Of a DNA stretch of 64,000 nucleotides, positions 18,318-26,227 are shown in pieces (within the stretch, counting starts at the first letter, position 1; each line of letters starts with the position of its first letter). Source of the stretch: Mycobacterium marinum. GTDB lineage: Bacteria; Actinomycetota; Actinomycetes; Mycobacteriales; Mycobacteriaceae. A program made the position numbers and the translations under genes. A model generated the notes under the pieces. The model was not told where the DNA came from. It searched no databases and saw only the letters and a program-made list of their open reading frames with translations. The stretch lies in NCBI RefSeq assembly GCF_003391395.1, contig NZ_CP024190.1, positions 5,208,001-5,272,000 of the forward strand, given 5' to 3'.

Positions 18318-21056
18318 GTGTCGTATGTGATCGCAGTGCCGGAGCTGGTGGCCGGTGCGGCATCGGAGCTGGCCGGGGTGGGCTCGACACTGAGCACCGC
18401 CACCACGGCCGCGGCCGCTCAGACGACAGGGGTGCTGGCCGCCGCCGGAGATGAGGTCTCCGCGGCGATCGCGGCGGTGTTTTCCGCCCACGGCCAGAGC
18501 TATCAAACCCTCAGCGCACAAGCCGAGACGTTTCATGCCCAGTTCGTGCAGGCGCTGAGCGCCGGCGCGAGCGCCTACACCCAGGCCGAGGCCGCCAGCG
18601 CCTCACCGCTGGCGGGTCTGCTGGCCGCGATCAACGCACCGGTGCAGTCGCTGACGGGGCGCCCGCTGATCGGCAACGGCGCCAACGGAACCCCCGGGAC
18701 GGGGGCCGATGGAGCCCCGGGCGGCTGGCTACTCGGTGACGGCGGCGCCGGCGGCTCGGGTGCGCCCGGGCTAAACGGCGGCGCCGGCGGGGCCGCGGGC
18801 CTATTGGGTTCCGGGGGTGCCGGCGGCGCCGGCGGCAGCTCGACATCCGCCAACGGGGGTGCCGGTGGTGCCGGCGGGGCCGGCGGCTGGCTCTCGGGCA
18901 ACGCCGGAGTCGGCGGGGCCGGCGGGGCCTCGACCGTCGCCAACGGTGGTGCCGGCGGCGCCGGTGGTGCCGGCGGGTTGTTGGGCGGCGGCGGGCTCGG
19001 CGGGGCCGGCGGGGCCAGCACTAGCGCTACCGCCAGCGGCGGGGCCGGCGGCCAAGGCGGGGCGGCCGGGCTGCTGTCCGGGTTCGTCGGCGCCGATGGA
19101 GGCCACGGCGGCGCCGGCGGCCAGGGCTCCGCCGGCGGGACCGGCGGCACCGGCGGCGACGGCGGGGCCGGCGGGCCGCTGGCCGGAGCCGGTGGCTCCG
19201 GCGGCACCGGGGGTAGAGGTAATGCGGGCGGCGCAGGTGGGGCCGGCGGCAACGCGGGCCTGCTGTTCGGTGATGGCGGCGTCGGCGGCACCGGCGGCAC
19301 CAGCGGTCAGGACGTAGGTGGGGTCGGCGGCGATGGCGGTAGCGCGGGGTTGCTGTTCTCCAACGGTGGTGCCGGCGGCGCCGGCGGCGCCGGCACGATC
19401 TTGCTATCCGGTGACGGTGGGGCTGGTGGGAACGGCGGCAACGGTGGGTGGCTGTTCTCCAATGGCGGTGTCGGCGGGACCGGCGGGGCTGGGGCGCCTG
19501 CGGCGCTCTCGCTCGGCGTTCCCGCCGGGAGCGGCGGTGCGGGTGGAGCTGGCGGCACCGGCGGCCTACTGCTCGGAAACGGTGGCGCCGGCGGCGCCGG
19601 CGGCACCAGCGGCAATGGCGGCGGCACCGGCGGGGCAGGTGGTGCCGCCGGTAGCGGGGTGTTGATCGGCAACGGCGGCAACGGCGGTATCGGCGGGGCC
19701 GGCTCGACTCCGGGCGGTAACGGGGTGGGCGGGACCAGCGGGCTGCTGCTGGGGCTGGACGGCTTCAACGCCCCGACCAGCACCTCACCAATTCACACCC
19801 TGCAACAACAGGCCCTCAATGCGATCAACGCACCCATCCAGGCCGCGACCGGACGCCCGCTGATCGGCAACGGCACCCCCGGGGACGCTGGTAGCGGAAC
19901 CGACGGAACACCCGGCGGATGGCTACTCGGCGACGGCGGCGCCGGCGGATCCGGCGGCACCGGCCTCGACGGCGGCGATGGCGGGGCCGCCGGGCTGATG
20001 GGCACCGGCGGCACCGGCGGCGCCGGTGGATGGGGTGGAACCGATGAAGTCACCGGCGGAACCGGCGGCGCCGGCGGCACCGGCGGCGCAGGCGGGTGGC
20101 TCTCGGGCAGCGGCGGGATCGGCGGTGGGGGCGGCGCCGGCGGGTACGGCGGCGCCACCATCCCGGGCAACGGGGGTGCCGGGGGCGCCGCCGGCGCGGG
20201 CGGCGCCGGTGGGTTGTTCGGCGGCGGTGGCACCGGCGGGGCCGGCGGAACCGGCGGACCGGGCGGAGTCGGCGCAATCGTCGGCTTTCCCACCGCCGGC
20301 GATGGGGGCGGTGGCGGGGCCGGCGGGGCCGGCGGGGCTGGCGGGCTGCTCGGCGGCCTAGTCGGCGCTGGCGGCGGCGACGGCGGCGCCGGCGGCCACG
20401 GTGGGATTGGGTTCGGAGGATCCGGCGGGTCCGGCGGAGGCGGCGGGGTCGGCGGCAACGCCGGACTCCTCGGCGGCCCCGGCGGGTCAGGCGGGGCCGC
20501 AGGACCCGCGCTTTTCGGGAGCGGGGTTGCTGGAACTGCCGGAACTGCCGGAGTCGGCGGCGCCGGCGGCAATGCCGGGCTGCTGTTCGGCAGCGGCGGC
20601 GCCGGCGGCGACGGCGGATTCGGCCCCGGGGCCGGCGGGACCGGCGGCCGGGGCGGCAACGCCGGGCTGCTGTTCTCCAGCGCCGGAGCCGGCGGATTCG
20701 GCGGATACGGCACTACCGGCGGCGGCACCGGCGGTGCCGGCGGCGACGCCGGCTGGTTGGGCTGCGGCGGGGCCGGCGGCGCCGGCGGAATCACCATCGG
20801 TGGCACTGGCGCCACCGGCGGGGCCGGCGGCACCGGCGGTCAGCTGCTGGGCGCCGGCGGGGCAGGCGGCGCCGGCGGCCAAACCGACCCGCTCGGAGGC
20901 AGCAGCGGCGGATCCGGCGGAGTTGGCGGCAACGCCGTGCTGATCGGCACCGGCGGCAACGGCGGCAACGGCGGAGCCGGCACCGCCAAGGGCACCCCCG
21001 GAACCGGCGGAACCGGCGGGCTGATCGGTGTCGACGGGCTCAGCGGGGCGTCGTAA
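18318..21056 (+). CDS. PE_PGRS family protein, tandem paralogue with duplicated linker
   Basis: A second 912-residue PE_PGRS. The PE domain begins SYVIAVPELVAGAASELAGV and ends with YTQAE, the YxxxE secretion signal. GRPLIGNG occurs at about residue 113 and again at about 511, each followed by a PGRS block; the first block closes with GLLLGLDGFNAP and the second with GLIGVDGLSGAS. The GTG start at 18318 follows GGGAGG (18306-18311). It shares layout and many blocks with the gene 220 bp upstream, so the pair arose by tandem duplication of an already double-module gene, or the two have been homogenised by conversion. The 220-bp gap holds only this gene's leader. Confidence 0.92.
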   Translation: MSYVIAVPELVAGAASELAGVGSTLSTATTAAAAQTTGVLAAAGDEVSAAIAAVFSAHGQSYQTLSAQAETFHAQFVQALSAGASAYTQAEAASASPLAGLLAAINAPVQSLTGRPLIGNGANGTPGTGADGAPGGWLLGDGGAGGSGAPGLNGGAGGAAGLLGSGGAGGAGGSSTSANGGAGGAGGAGGWLSGNAGVGGAGGASTVANGGAGGAGGAGGLLGGGGLGGAGGASTSATASGGAGGQGGAAGLLSGFVGADGGHGGAGGQGSAGGTGGTGGDGGAGGPLAGAGGSGGTGGRGNAGGAGGAGGNAGLLFGDGGVGGTGGTSGQDVGGVGGDGGSAGLLFSNGGAGGAGGAGTILLSGDGGAGGNGGNGGWLFSNGGVGGTGGAGAPAALSLGVPAGSGGAGGAGGTGGLLLGNGGAGGAGGTSGNGGGTGGAGGAAGSGVLIGNGGNGGIGGAGSTPGGNGVGGTSGLLLGLDGFNAPTSTSPIHTLQQQALNAINAPIQAATGRPLIGNGTPGDAGSGTDGTPGGWLLGDGGAGGSGGTGLDGGDGGAAGLMGTGGTGGAGGWGGTDEVTGGTGGAGGTGGAGGWLSGSGGIGGGGGAGGYGGATIPGNGGAGGAAGAGGAGGLFGGGGTGGAGGTGGPGGVGAIVGFPTAGDGGGGGAGGAGGAGGLLGGLVGAGGGDGGAGGHGGIGFGGSGGSGGGGGVGGNAGLLGGPGGSGGAAGPALFGSGVAGTAGTAGVGGAGGNAGLLFGSGGAGGDGGFGPGAGGTGGRGGNAGLLFSSAGAGGFGGYGTTGGGTGGAGGDAGWLGCGGAGGAGGITIGGTGATGGAGGTGGQLLGAGGAGGAGGQTDPLGGSSGGSGGVGGNAVLIGTGGNGGNGGAGTAKGTPGTGGTGGLIGVDGLSGAS

Positions 21057-21088
21057 CCGACCACGACCGCATTAGACCCCGCAGGCTC

Positions 21089-21472
21089 CTAGCCGCTCAG
21101 CGCGGTCAGCACCCCGGCGGCCACCAGCGCGTGATAGCCACCCACCACGTCGGTTGACCGGTGCAACCCGAGGTCCAGCAGCGCCGCCGCCGCGAGGCTC
21201 GAGGTGTACCCCTCCGAACACAGGATCACCCACTCGACATCGTCATCGACCGCCTGCGGCAACCGCGCGTCGCTGGTGGGATCGCAGCGCCATTCCAAGA
21301 CGTTGCGTTCGATCACCAACGCCGCGGGCACCTCGCCCTCCCGGGCACGCTGGGCGTGCGGACGGATGTCGACCAGCACCGCACCGCGGCGCAGCGCGTC
21401 CGGCACCTGGTCGGCGGGCAGCCGCAGATAGCGGTTGCGGGCGTCGTCGAGTATCCGGTCGATTCGGCTCAT
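21089..21472 (-). CDS. Rhodanese-like domain protein (Rv1066-like)
   Basis: A 127-residue single rhodanese domain. AVLVDIRPHAQRAREGEVPAA is the typical entry, and WVILCSEGYTSSLAAAALLDLG provides the active-site loop with its catalytic cysteine (CSEGYTS) and the CH2B region. Family members transfer sulfane sulfur. The ATG overlaps the stop of the cysteine dioxygenase gene as TGATG, so the two are translationally coupled, linking sulfur handling to cysteine oxidation. The stop is 32 bp from that of the convergent PE_PGRS. Confidence 0.9.
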   Translation of the reverse strand: MSRIDRILDDARNRYLRLPADQVPDALRRGAVLVDIRPHAQRAREGEVPAALVIERNVLEWRCDPTSDARLPQAVDDDVEWVILCSEGYTSSLAAAALLDLGLHRSTDVVGGYHALVAAGVLTALSG

Positions 21473-22053
21473 CAGGGCTTCTCGGGGTGGTCGGTCAATT
21501 CGGTGCGCTTGCGGCGCAACGTATTGCGGTCGGTGACTTCGTAGTAAGACATGGCCGTCAGCGGCGGCGAATACGCGTGCACGCTCAACGTGGGCGGCAG
21601 CGGCGCCGCGATCGGCTCGGCGGCCGGGCGCGGCGCCCAAACCACGTCGTGCACCCAGCCCAGCGGGAATCCGGCCTGATCCCCGGCGTCAAGGCGGCGG
21701 CGGCGCAACCGCGTGCCGTCCCACCGAAATTCATTGAGCGATCCGGACAGCACGGTCAGCGCCCCGAGCGAGCCGCCATGGTCGTGCAATTCCGTCGCGT
21801 GACCGGGCACCCAGCTGATCAGCCAAACGTCGAGTTCGTCGTCGCCATGGACGCGGGTGAACCAGCGCCCGTCGTCGGGCACGCCCCCCTCCGGCAACAG
21901 GTGATCGCAGCGACCGCTGAGCACGTCATCGGCGACCTGGTCGGTCGCGTGCAACAGGTCGGGCACCCGAAGCCGCGTGGGTCCCGGTGCCGGGGACGTG
22001 ACGGTCTGGGGGCGAGAAGACGTGACAGAGGACTGGCGAAGAGGCATGGCCAC
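21472..22053 (-). CDS. Cysteine dioxygenase type I family (cupin)
   Basis: A 193-residue cupin protein. Two iron ligands are in GHATELHDHGGSLGALTVL (His90 and His92) and the third in SVHAYSPPL. This is the pattern of thiol dioxygenases, which oxidise cysteine to cysteine sulfinate with O2 and non-haem Fe(II). It corresponds to Rv1065. Coupling to the downstream rhodanese supports a role in thiol or sulfur metabolism; a related 3-mercaptopropionate substrate cannot be excluded. ATG at 22053 (or the next, at 22047). Confidence 0.85.
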   Translation of the reverse strand: MAMPLRQSSVTSSRPQTVTSPAPGPTRLRVPDLLHATDQVADDVLSGRCDHLLPEGGVPDDGRWFTRVHGDDELDVWLISWVPGHATELHDHGGSLGALTVLSGSLNEFRWDGTRLRRRRLDAGDQAGFPLGWVHDVVWAPRPAAEPIAAPLPPTLSVHAYSPPLTAMSYYEVTDRNTLRRKRTELTDHPEKP

Positions 22054-22171
22054 GGAAGGAGTTCTCCAGAGTGTGAAGTGGATCGGGCAAGCGGCGGCAC
22101 GTCAGGGCCGACAACACTCCAAACATCCGAGGCACTTCATCACGCCGCACAGTGTTGCATAAATTGGCACC

Positions 22172-22639
22172 ATGCGCCCACACCGTCTCTTTTCCCGACC
22201 GCGCCACCAGTGCTGGGAGGTGTGCGCACCACTCATCGTCGCGGCGGGCGTCTCGGCCCTCGCGAGCTGCTCCACCGATCCCAGCAACGGCACGGCCACC
22301 ACGTCATCCGGGCCGTCCGCCAAGACCAGCGCACCGCCGGTTAGTTCGCTGGCACCCGGCGCCGTCGGCGTCTCACCGACCGGCGTGACGACTCGCGTCG
22401 ACGTCCCCGCAGAGTCGACCGAAGAGGAATATTTCCAGGCCTGCCATGCCGCGAAGGTGTGGATGGACGCCCAACCGGCCACCGAGCAGCCGCGGATCGA
22501 GCCCTACCTGGCCATGGTTCAGGCATCCGAATCCGGCGTTGCCGGCACCTGGAATATGCGGTGGGCGGATCTGAGCCTGCCGCGCCAGGCGGCGGTGATC
22601 GTCGCGGCGGCGGCGGCCGCCAACAACGAATGCGGATAG
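22172..22639 (+). CDS. lpqV: Lipoprotein LpqV
   Basis: A 155-residue lipoprotein. A basic N-terminus is followed by a hydrophobic stretch and a lipobox at VSALASC, after which Ser/Thr/Pro-rich residues (SSGPSAKTSAPPVSS) form a cell-wall tether. The mature domain (from about residue 75, STEEEYFQACHAAKVW) is small and helical and ends with a Cys (NNECG) that may pair with the Cys in QACHAAK. By order and features it matches Rv1064c. The start is ATG at 22172 without an obvious Shine-Dalgarno. It is divergent from the cysteine dioxygenase gene. Confidence 0.88.
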   Translation: MRPHRLFSRPRHQCWEVCAPLIVAAGVSALASCSTDPSNGTATTSSGPSAKTSAPPVSSLAPGAVGVSPTGVTTRVDVPAESTEEEYFQACHAAKVWMDAQPATEQPRIEPYLAMVQASESGVAGTWNMRWADLSLPRQAAVIVAAAAAANNECG

Positions 22640-22741
22640 CGGCCGCTACCGCCGATCCGAAGCGCTGCGCAATTGCGATCAGCGATGCACGAAACTCCCG
22701 TCCGATTCGATCCCCTCGGGTAGGCCGCGCAGAATGAAGGG

Positions 22742-23806
22742 ATGACCGGGCCAATCGCCGTGCGCACGCACGGATCATCGCCGACCCGGGTGGCCTTGGC
22801 GCTCGGCAGCGGCGGCGCGCGCGGCTATGCGCACATCGGGGTGATCGAGGCGTTGCGCGAGCGGGGCTATGAGATCGCCGGGATCGCCGGTTCGTCGATG
22901 GGCGCCGTGGTCGGCGGACTGCAGGCGGCCGGGCGCCTCGGGGAGTTCGGCGACTGGGCCAAGTCCCTGAATCAGCGCACCATTCTGCGGCTGCTCGATC
23001 CGTCGATCACCGCGGCCGGAGTGCTGCGAGCCGAGAAAATTCTGGATGCCGTACGCGACATCCTCGGGCCGGTCACCATCGAACAACTGCCGGTCCCCTA
23101 CACGGCGGTGGCGACCGACATTCTGGCGGGCAAGTCGGTCTGGTTTCAGCGCGGCCCGCTCGACGAAGCCATTCGCGCTTCCATCGCCATCCCGGGAATC
23201 ATCGCCCCCCACGAGGTCGACGGCCGTTTGCTCGCCGACGGCGGCATCCTGGATCCGCTGCCCATGGCACCGATCGCCGGGGTCAACGCCGACCTGACCA
23301 TTGCGGTGAGCCTCAACGGCAGCGAAAGCGGCCCCAGCCGAGAAAGCGAGCCCGGTGTCACCACCGAGTGGTTGAACCGCATGGTGCGCACCACCTCCTC
23401 GATATTCGACGCCACGGCCGCCCGGTCGCTGCTGGACCGGCCGACGCGGGCGGTGCTGAACCGCTTCGGCGCCGGGTCCCCGGACCAGGACTCCTGGCCG
23501 GAAGACGCCCAGATCGAGGCCCCCGTGCCGGAGCGCGATGACGGCGGCTACACACCCGGACTGCCCAAGATGGGCAGTTTTGAGGTGATGAACCGGACCA
23601 TCGACATCGCCCAGTCCGCACTGGCGCGCCATACGCTGGCGGCCTACCCCGCCGATCTGTTGATCGAGGTGCCGCGCTCGACCTGCCGCAGCCTGGAATT
23701 TCATCGGGCAAGCGAGGTGATCGCGGTGGGCCGGGCGCTGGCTAACCGCGCCCTGGATGCACTCGAGTCCGCGGACCAACCCGCGACGCCGGCCATCGAG
23801 GGCTGA
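22742..23806 (+). CDS. Patatin-like phospholipase (Rv1063c-like)
   Basis: A 354-residue patatin-domain acyl hydrolase. The oxyanion loop GSGGARGYAHIG is at 22-33, the nucleophile Ser52 in GIAGSSMGAVVGG, and the catalytic Asp166 in LLADGGILDPLP, completing the Ser/Asp dyad. Like RssA-type proteins it is cytoplasmic, and its substrate is uncertain. GAAGG directly before the ATG supports the start. It ends in TGA immediately followed by the TCA that encodes the stop of the opposite patatin gene, so the two convergent genes have no base between them. Confidence 0.9.
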   Translation: MTGPIAVRTHGSSPTRVALALGSGGARGYAHIGVIEALRERGYEIAGIAGSSMGAVVGGLQAAGRLGEFGDWAKSLNQRTILRLLDPSITAAGVLRAEKILDAVRDILGPVTIEQLPVPYTAVATDILAGKSVWFQRGPLDEAIRASIAIPGIIAPHEVDGRLLADGGILDPLPMAPIAGVNADLTIAVSLNGSESGPSRESEPGVTTEWLNRMVRTTSSIFDATAARSLLDRPTRAVLNRFGAGSPDQDSWPEDAQIEAPVPERDDGGYTPGLPKMGSFEVMNRTIDIAQSALARHTLAAYPADLLIEVPRSTCRSLEFHRASEVIAVGRALANRALDALESADQPATPAIEG

Positions 23807-24676
23807 TCACAGCCCCAGAAACGCTGCGACGGCGGACGCCTCGCGCCGACCCTGCGCACGTCCAGCCAGAGCCGAGGCCTTGCGGCAACGCGGATCCAGC
23901 GGATTTGCCCCGAAGGCGGCCAGCGAGTCGTCGTCAGCAAAGACGCCCAGCGACCTCCCGGCGAATTCCGCCACCTCCGCGGCGGACCCGCCGCCGAACG
24001 GCGACGGCGCGTCGGCCCCCGTGGGCACCAACACCACCGCCACACCGCAATCGTCGGCCACACCGAGGTTGACCAGACTGGCCACCCCGCCATCCATGTA
24101 GCGCCGGCCCGCAATGGTCACCGGCGGCCACGCCCCCGGAACCGCGCAACTGGCCGCCACCGCATCGACGAGTTCGACCCCGGAGTCACGATCGAATGCC
24201 ACCAGCTCGCCGGTGGACACATCGATCGCGGTGACCCGCAGCGCGCGGTCCGGCCAATCGTGGCAGGGCAGGCGCGCAGCGATCACCTCGCGGCGGACGG
24301 ACTCGGACACGGTTTCGGTGGCCAGCGCCACCGCCCCGATTCGCTGCAGTCGCTGCCGTATCTTGTCGACGCCGGGGATTCGCGGCTTGCGCAGGGCGTC
24401 CAGGAAAAGTTCAGTGATGACGTCGATATCGACGCCCGGATCGAGCTCGGCCGACTGCTCGGCGATCTGCCGGTCGAACAGCGCATCGAGGCTGGTGCCG
24501 CTGCTGATCTGCGCGGCCACCGCCGAACCGGCCGAGGTACCCACCAGCACATCCGAATCCAACAGCAACCGTGCCGCCGCCGGCGACTCGTCGGCGATGC
24601 CGAGCAGAACACCTGTCTCCCAGGCGATTCCCGCCAGTCCTCCGCCAGCCAACACCAGTGCGCGTTTGGGTGCCAC
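23807..24676 (-). CDS. Patatin-like phospholipase (Rv1062-like)
   Basis: A 289-residue patatin-like protein only distantly similar to its convergent neighbour. The oxyanion loop is VLAGGGLAGIAWETG (8-22), the nucleophile Ser48 is in VLVGTSAGSAVAA, and the Asp is in YMDGGVASLVNLG. It lies 23 bp downstream of the glutamine amidotransferase gene, so it is probably in one operon with it and the SRPBCC gene. The substrate is unknown. Confidence 0.9.
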   Translation of the reverse strand: MAPKRALVLAGGGLAGIAWETGVLLGIADESPAAARLLLDSDVLVGTSAGSAVAAQISSGTSLDALFDRQIAEQSAELDPGVDIDVITELFLDALRKPRIPGVDKIRQRLQRIGAVALATETVSESVRREVIAARLPCHDWPDRALRVTAIDVSTGELVAFDRDSGVELVDAVAASCAVPGAWPPVTIAGRRYMDGGVASLVNLGVADDCGVAVVLVPTGADAPSPFGGGSAAEVAEFAGRSLGVFADDDSLAAFGANPLDPRCRKASALAGRAQGRREASAVAAFLGL

Positions 24677-24699
24677 GCCCAGTCAGTCTGCCAGCCCAC

Positions 24700-25572
24700 T
24701 CAGGCCGGCGGGTGCAGCGCCTCTTGGACCTCCGGACCCAAGTCGGCGAGCCGCAGCCGATGCCGGGGTGGGTCGGGCAGCGCCAGGCTTCGGGTGATCC
24801 GCAGGTCGGCGTCGACGTGTACCAGCTCCCCCGGGTCCAGCAGGCGCCAGCGCGGGTCGTCGTCCATCGGCTGGCTGGCGAACACCACCGACGGCCGGGT
24901 GCGCAGGTGCTCGGAACGCGCGCGAATCCGCTTGGTGCGCAAGTGGAACTCGCGCCTGGGGGCCGGCGCACCATTACGCCGGTCCAGGATGTAGAGGTTG
25001 TGCGACTCCGGGTATCGCAGCGCCCACATCCCGGTGGCGGTGCTGAGCAAGACATTGACCGCATAGATCGGCACGTTGGCGGCCAGCCACCCCATCGCGT
25101 CGAGCAGACCGGCGGACACGTCGCCGTCATGGGTGCGGATCGCGGCCGTGATCAGCGCGAAAACCCGCTCGGAGTCGGTCTGCCCCTGCACCAGACCGGC
25201 GGTGCCCACCTCCCGCAACCGGGTGTCGAGCAATTCGAGATCCCCCAGCGTCCCGTTGTGCGCGAAGATCCGGCCGTCCTGCAGAAACGGGTGGGTGTTG
25301 ACCACCGAGTGCGATCCGGCGGTGGCATAGCGAACGTGAGCGATGAAGGTCGTGCCCGTCATCTCGTGCGCCTCGGCGGCAAAGTCGGCGTCCTGCCACG
25401 CCGCTATCGGCTGCTTGTGCAGCTCGGGCCGGCCCCGGTCGTCGAACACGCCCAGACCCGTCCCGTCGGGGTTTCGCTTGCTTTGGGCAGCGAGGCTATC
25501 CGGGGCGTTCAGCAACCAAAACGTGGCGGTGACGCAGTCCCGTCCCGCGTGCAGGCCAAAGAGTCGGCACAT
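24700..25572 (-). CDS. Class II glutamine amidotransferase domain protein (Rv1061-like)
   Basis: A 290-residue N-terminal-nucleophile glutaminase-type protein. After removal of Met1, Cys2 (MCRLFGLHAG) would be the nucleophile. NPDGTGLGVFD, FIAHVRYATAGS and THPFLQDGRIFAHNGTL are the substrate-loop motifs of the GATase_6 family. No synthase domain is attached, so a partner or an EgtC-like isopeptide-hydrolysing role are both possible. The C-terminal ~95 residues occur again as a relic at 29828-30115, evidence for a segmental duplication. It is 32 bp downstream of the SRPBCC gene. Confidence 0.87.
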   Translation of the reverse strand: MCRLFGLHAGRDCVTATFWLLNAPDSLAAQSKRNPDGTGLGVFDDRGRPELHKQPIAAWQDADFAAEAHEMTGTTFIAHVRYATAGSHSVVNTHPFLQDGRIFAHNGTLGDLELLDTRLREVGTAGLVQGQTDSERVFALITAAIRTHDGDVSAGLLDAMGWLAANVPIYAVNVLLSTATGMWALRYPESHNLYILDRRNGAPAPRREFHLRTKRIRARSEHLRTRPSVVFASQPMDDDPRWRLLDPGELVHVDADLRITRSLALPDPPRHRLRLADLGPEVQEALHPPA

Positions 25573-25604
25573 GACGTCGACGGTAGCTGGAGCTAGACGC
25601 GTGC

Positions 25605-26078
25605 TCAGCGCGTCAGCAGCGCGGACAGGTTACGTAGCGCCCGGCGGGCGTAGCCCTTCCACAACATCCCGAACACCGGTAGCGCCGGCGCGGCCAACGC
25701 AGACTTCGGATGAATGGTCCAGCGCCAGGTGATCTCGGTACCGCCGTCCGCCGGAGTGAAGATCCATGCACCCACCACCTGGCCGACCAGCAACGCCATC
25801 GGGCCTTTGATGTCGGAGAGCCGGTAGCCGAATGATCGGGGCGAGTCGAGGCTGGTCAACTCCTCGTGCACACTGCCGCCGCCGACCATGAAAAGTTTGC
25901 GAGTCTGGCCCGCGGCGTCCCAAGCACCGGTTTGGTCGCGGACCTCTTTGATCGGCGGGATGGGCCCATACCAGTGGTTGAAGACTTCCGGCAGCGGCGC
26001 CGGCAGCGTGCCGCGGAACGCTTGGTCACCGGGGACCGGGATGACCAGCGATTGCTCGACGACGATAGGTGTTGCCAT
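25605..26078 (-). CDS. SRPBCC/START-like domain protein (Rv1060-like)
   Basis: A 157-residue protein with the polyketide-cyclase/START-like pattern: an N-terminal strand IVVEQSLVIPVPGDQAFRG, a middle EELTSLDSPRSFGYRLSDIK, a long strand GGTEITWRWTIHPK and a C-terminal helix PVFGMLWKGYARRALRNLSALL that closes the ligand cavity. Members bind small hydrophobic molecules; no ligand can be named. It begins the run SRPBCC, glutamine amidotransferase, patatin on the minus strand. Its counterpart is absent from the duplicated segment near 30.1 kb. Confidence 0.78.
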   Translation of the reverse strand: MATPIVVEQSLVIPVPGDQAFRGTLPAPLPEVFNHWYGPIPPIKEVRDQTGAWDAAGQTRKLFMVGGGSVHEELTSLDSPRSFGYRLSDIKGPMALLVGQVVGAWIFTPADGGTEITWRWTIHPKSALAAPALPVFGMLWKGYARRALRNLSALLTR

Positions 26079-26227
26079 TGGTAGTCGGGGTCACCGGGCC
26101 CGATTGGCCGGCTTGCCCCTGCCCCCCTTCGCTGCGTCGGGTCGGCCGTGACGTGATCGATGAACTTCCGACTCTACGCAGGGCGGCGCTGCACCGCCGA
26201 TCCCGCGGCGCCGCTGTCCTTGCCCGG

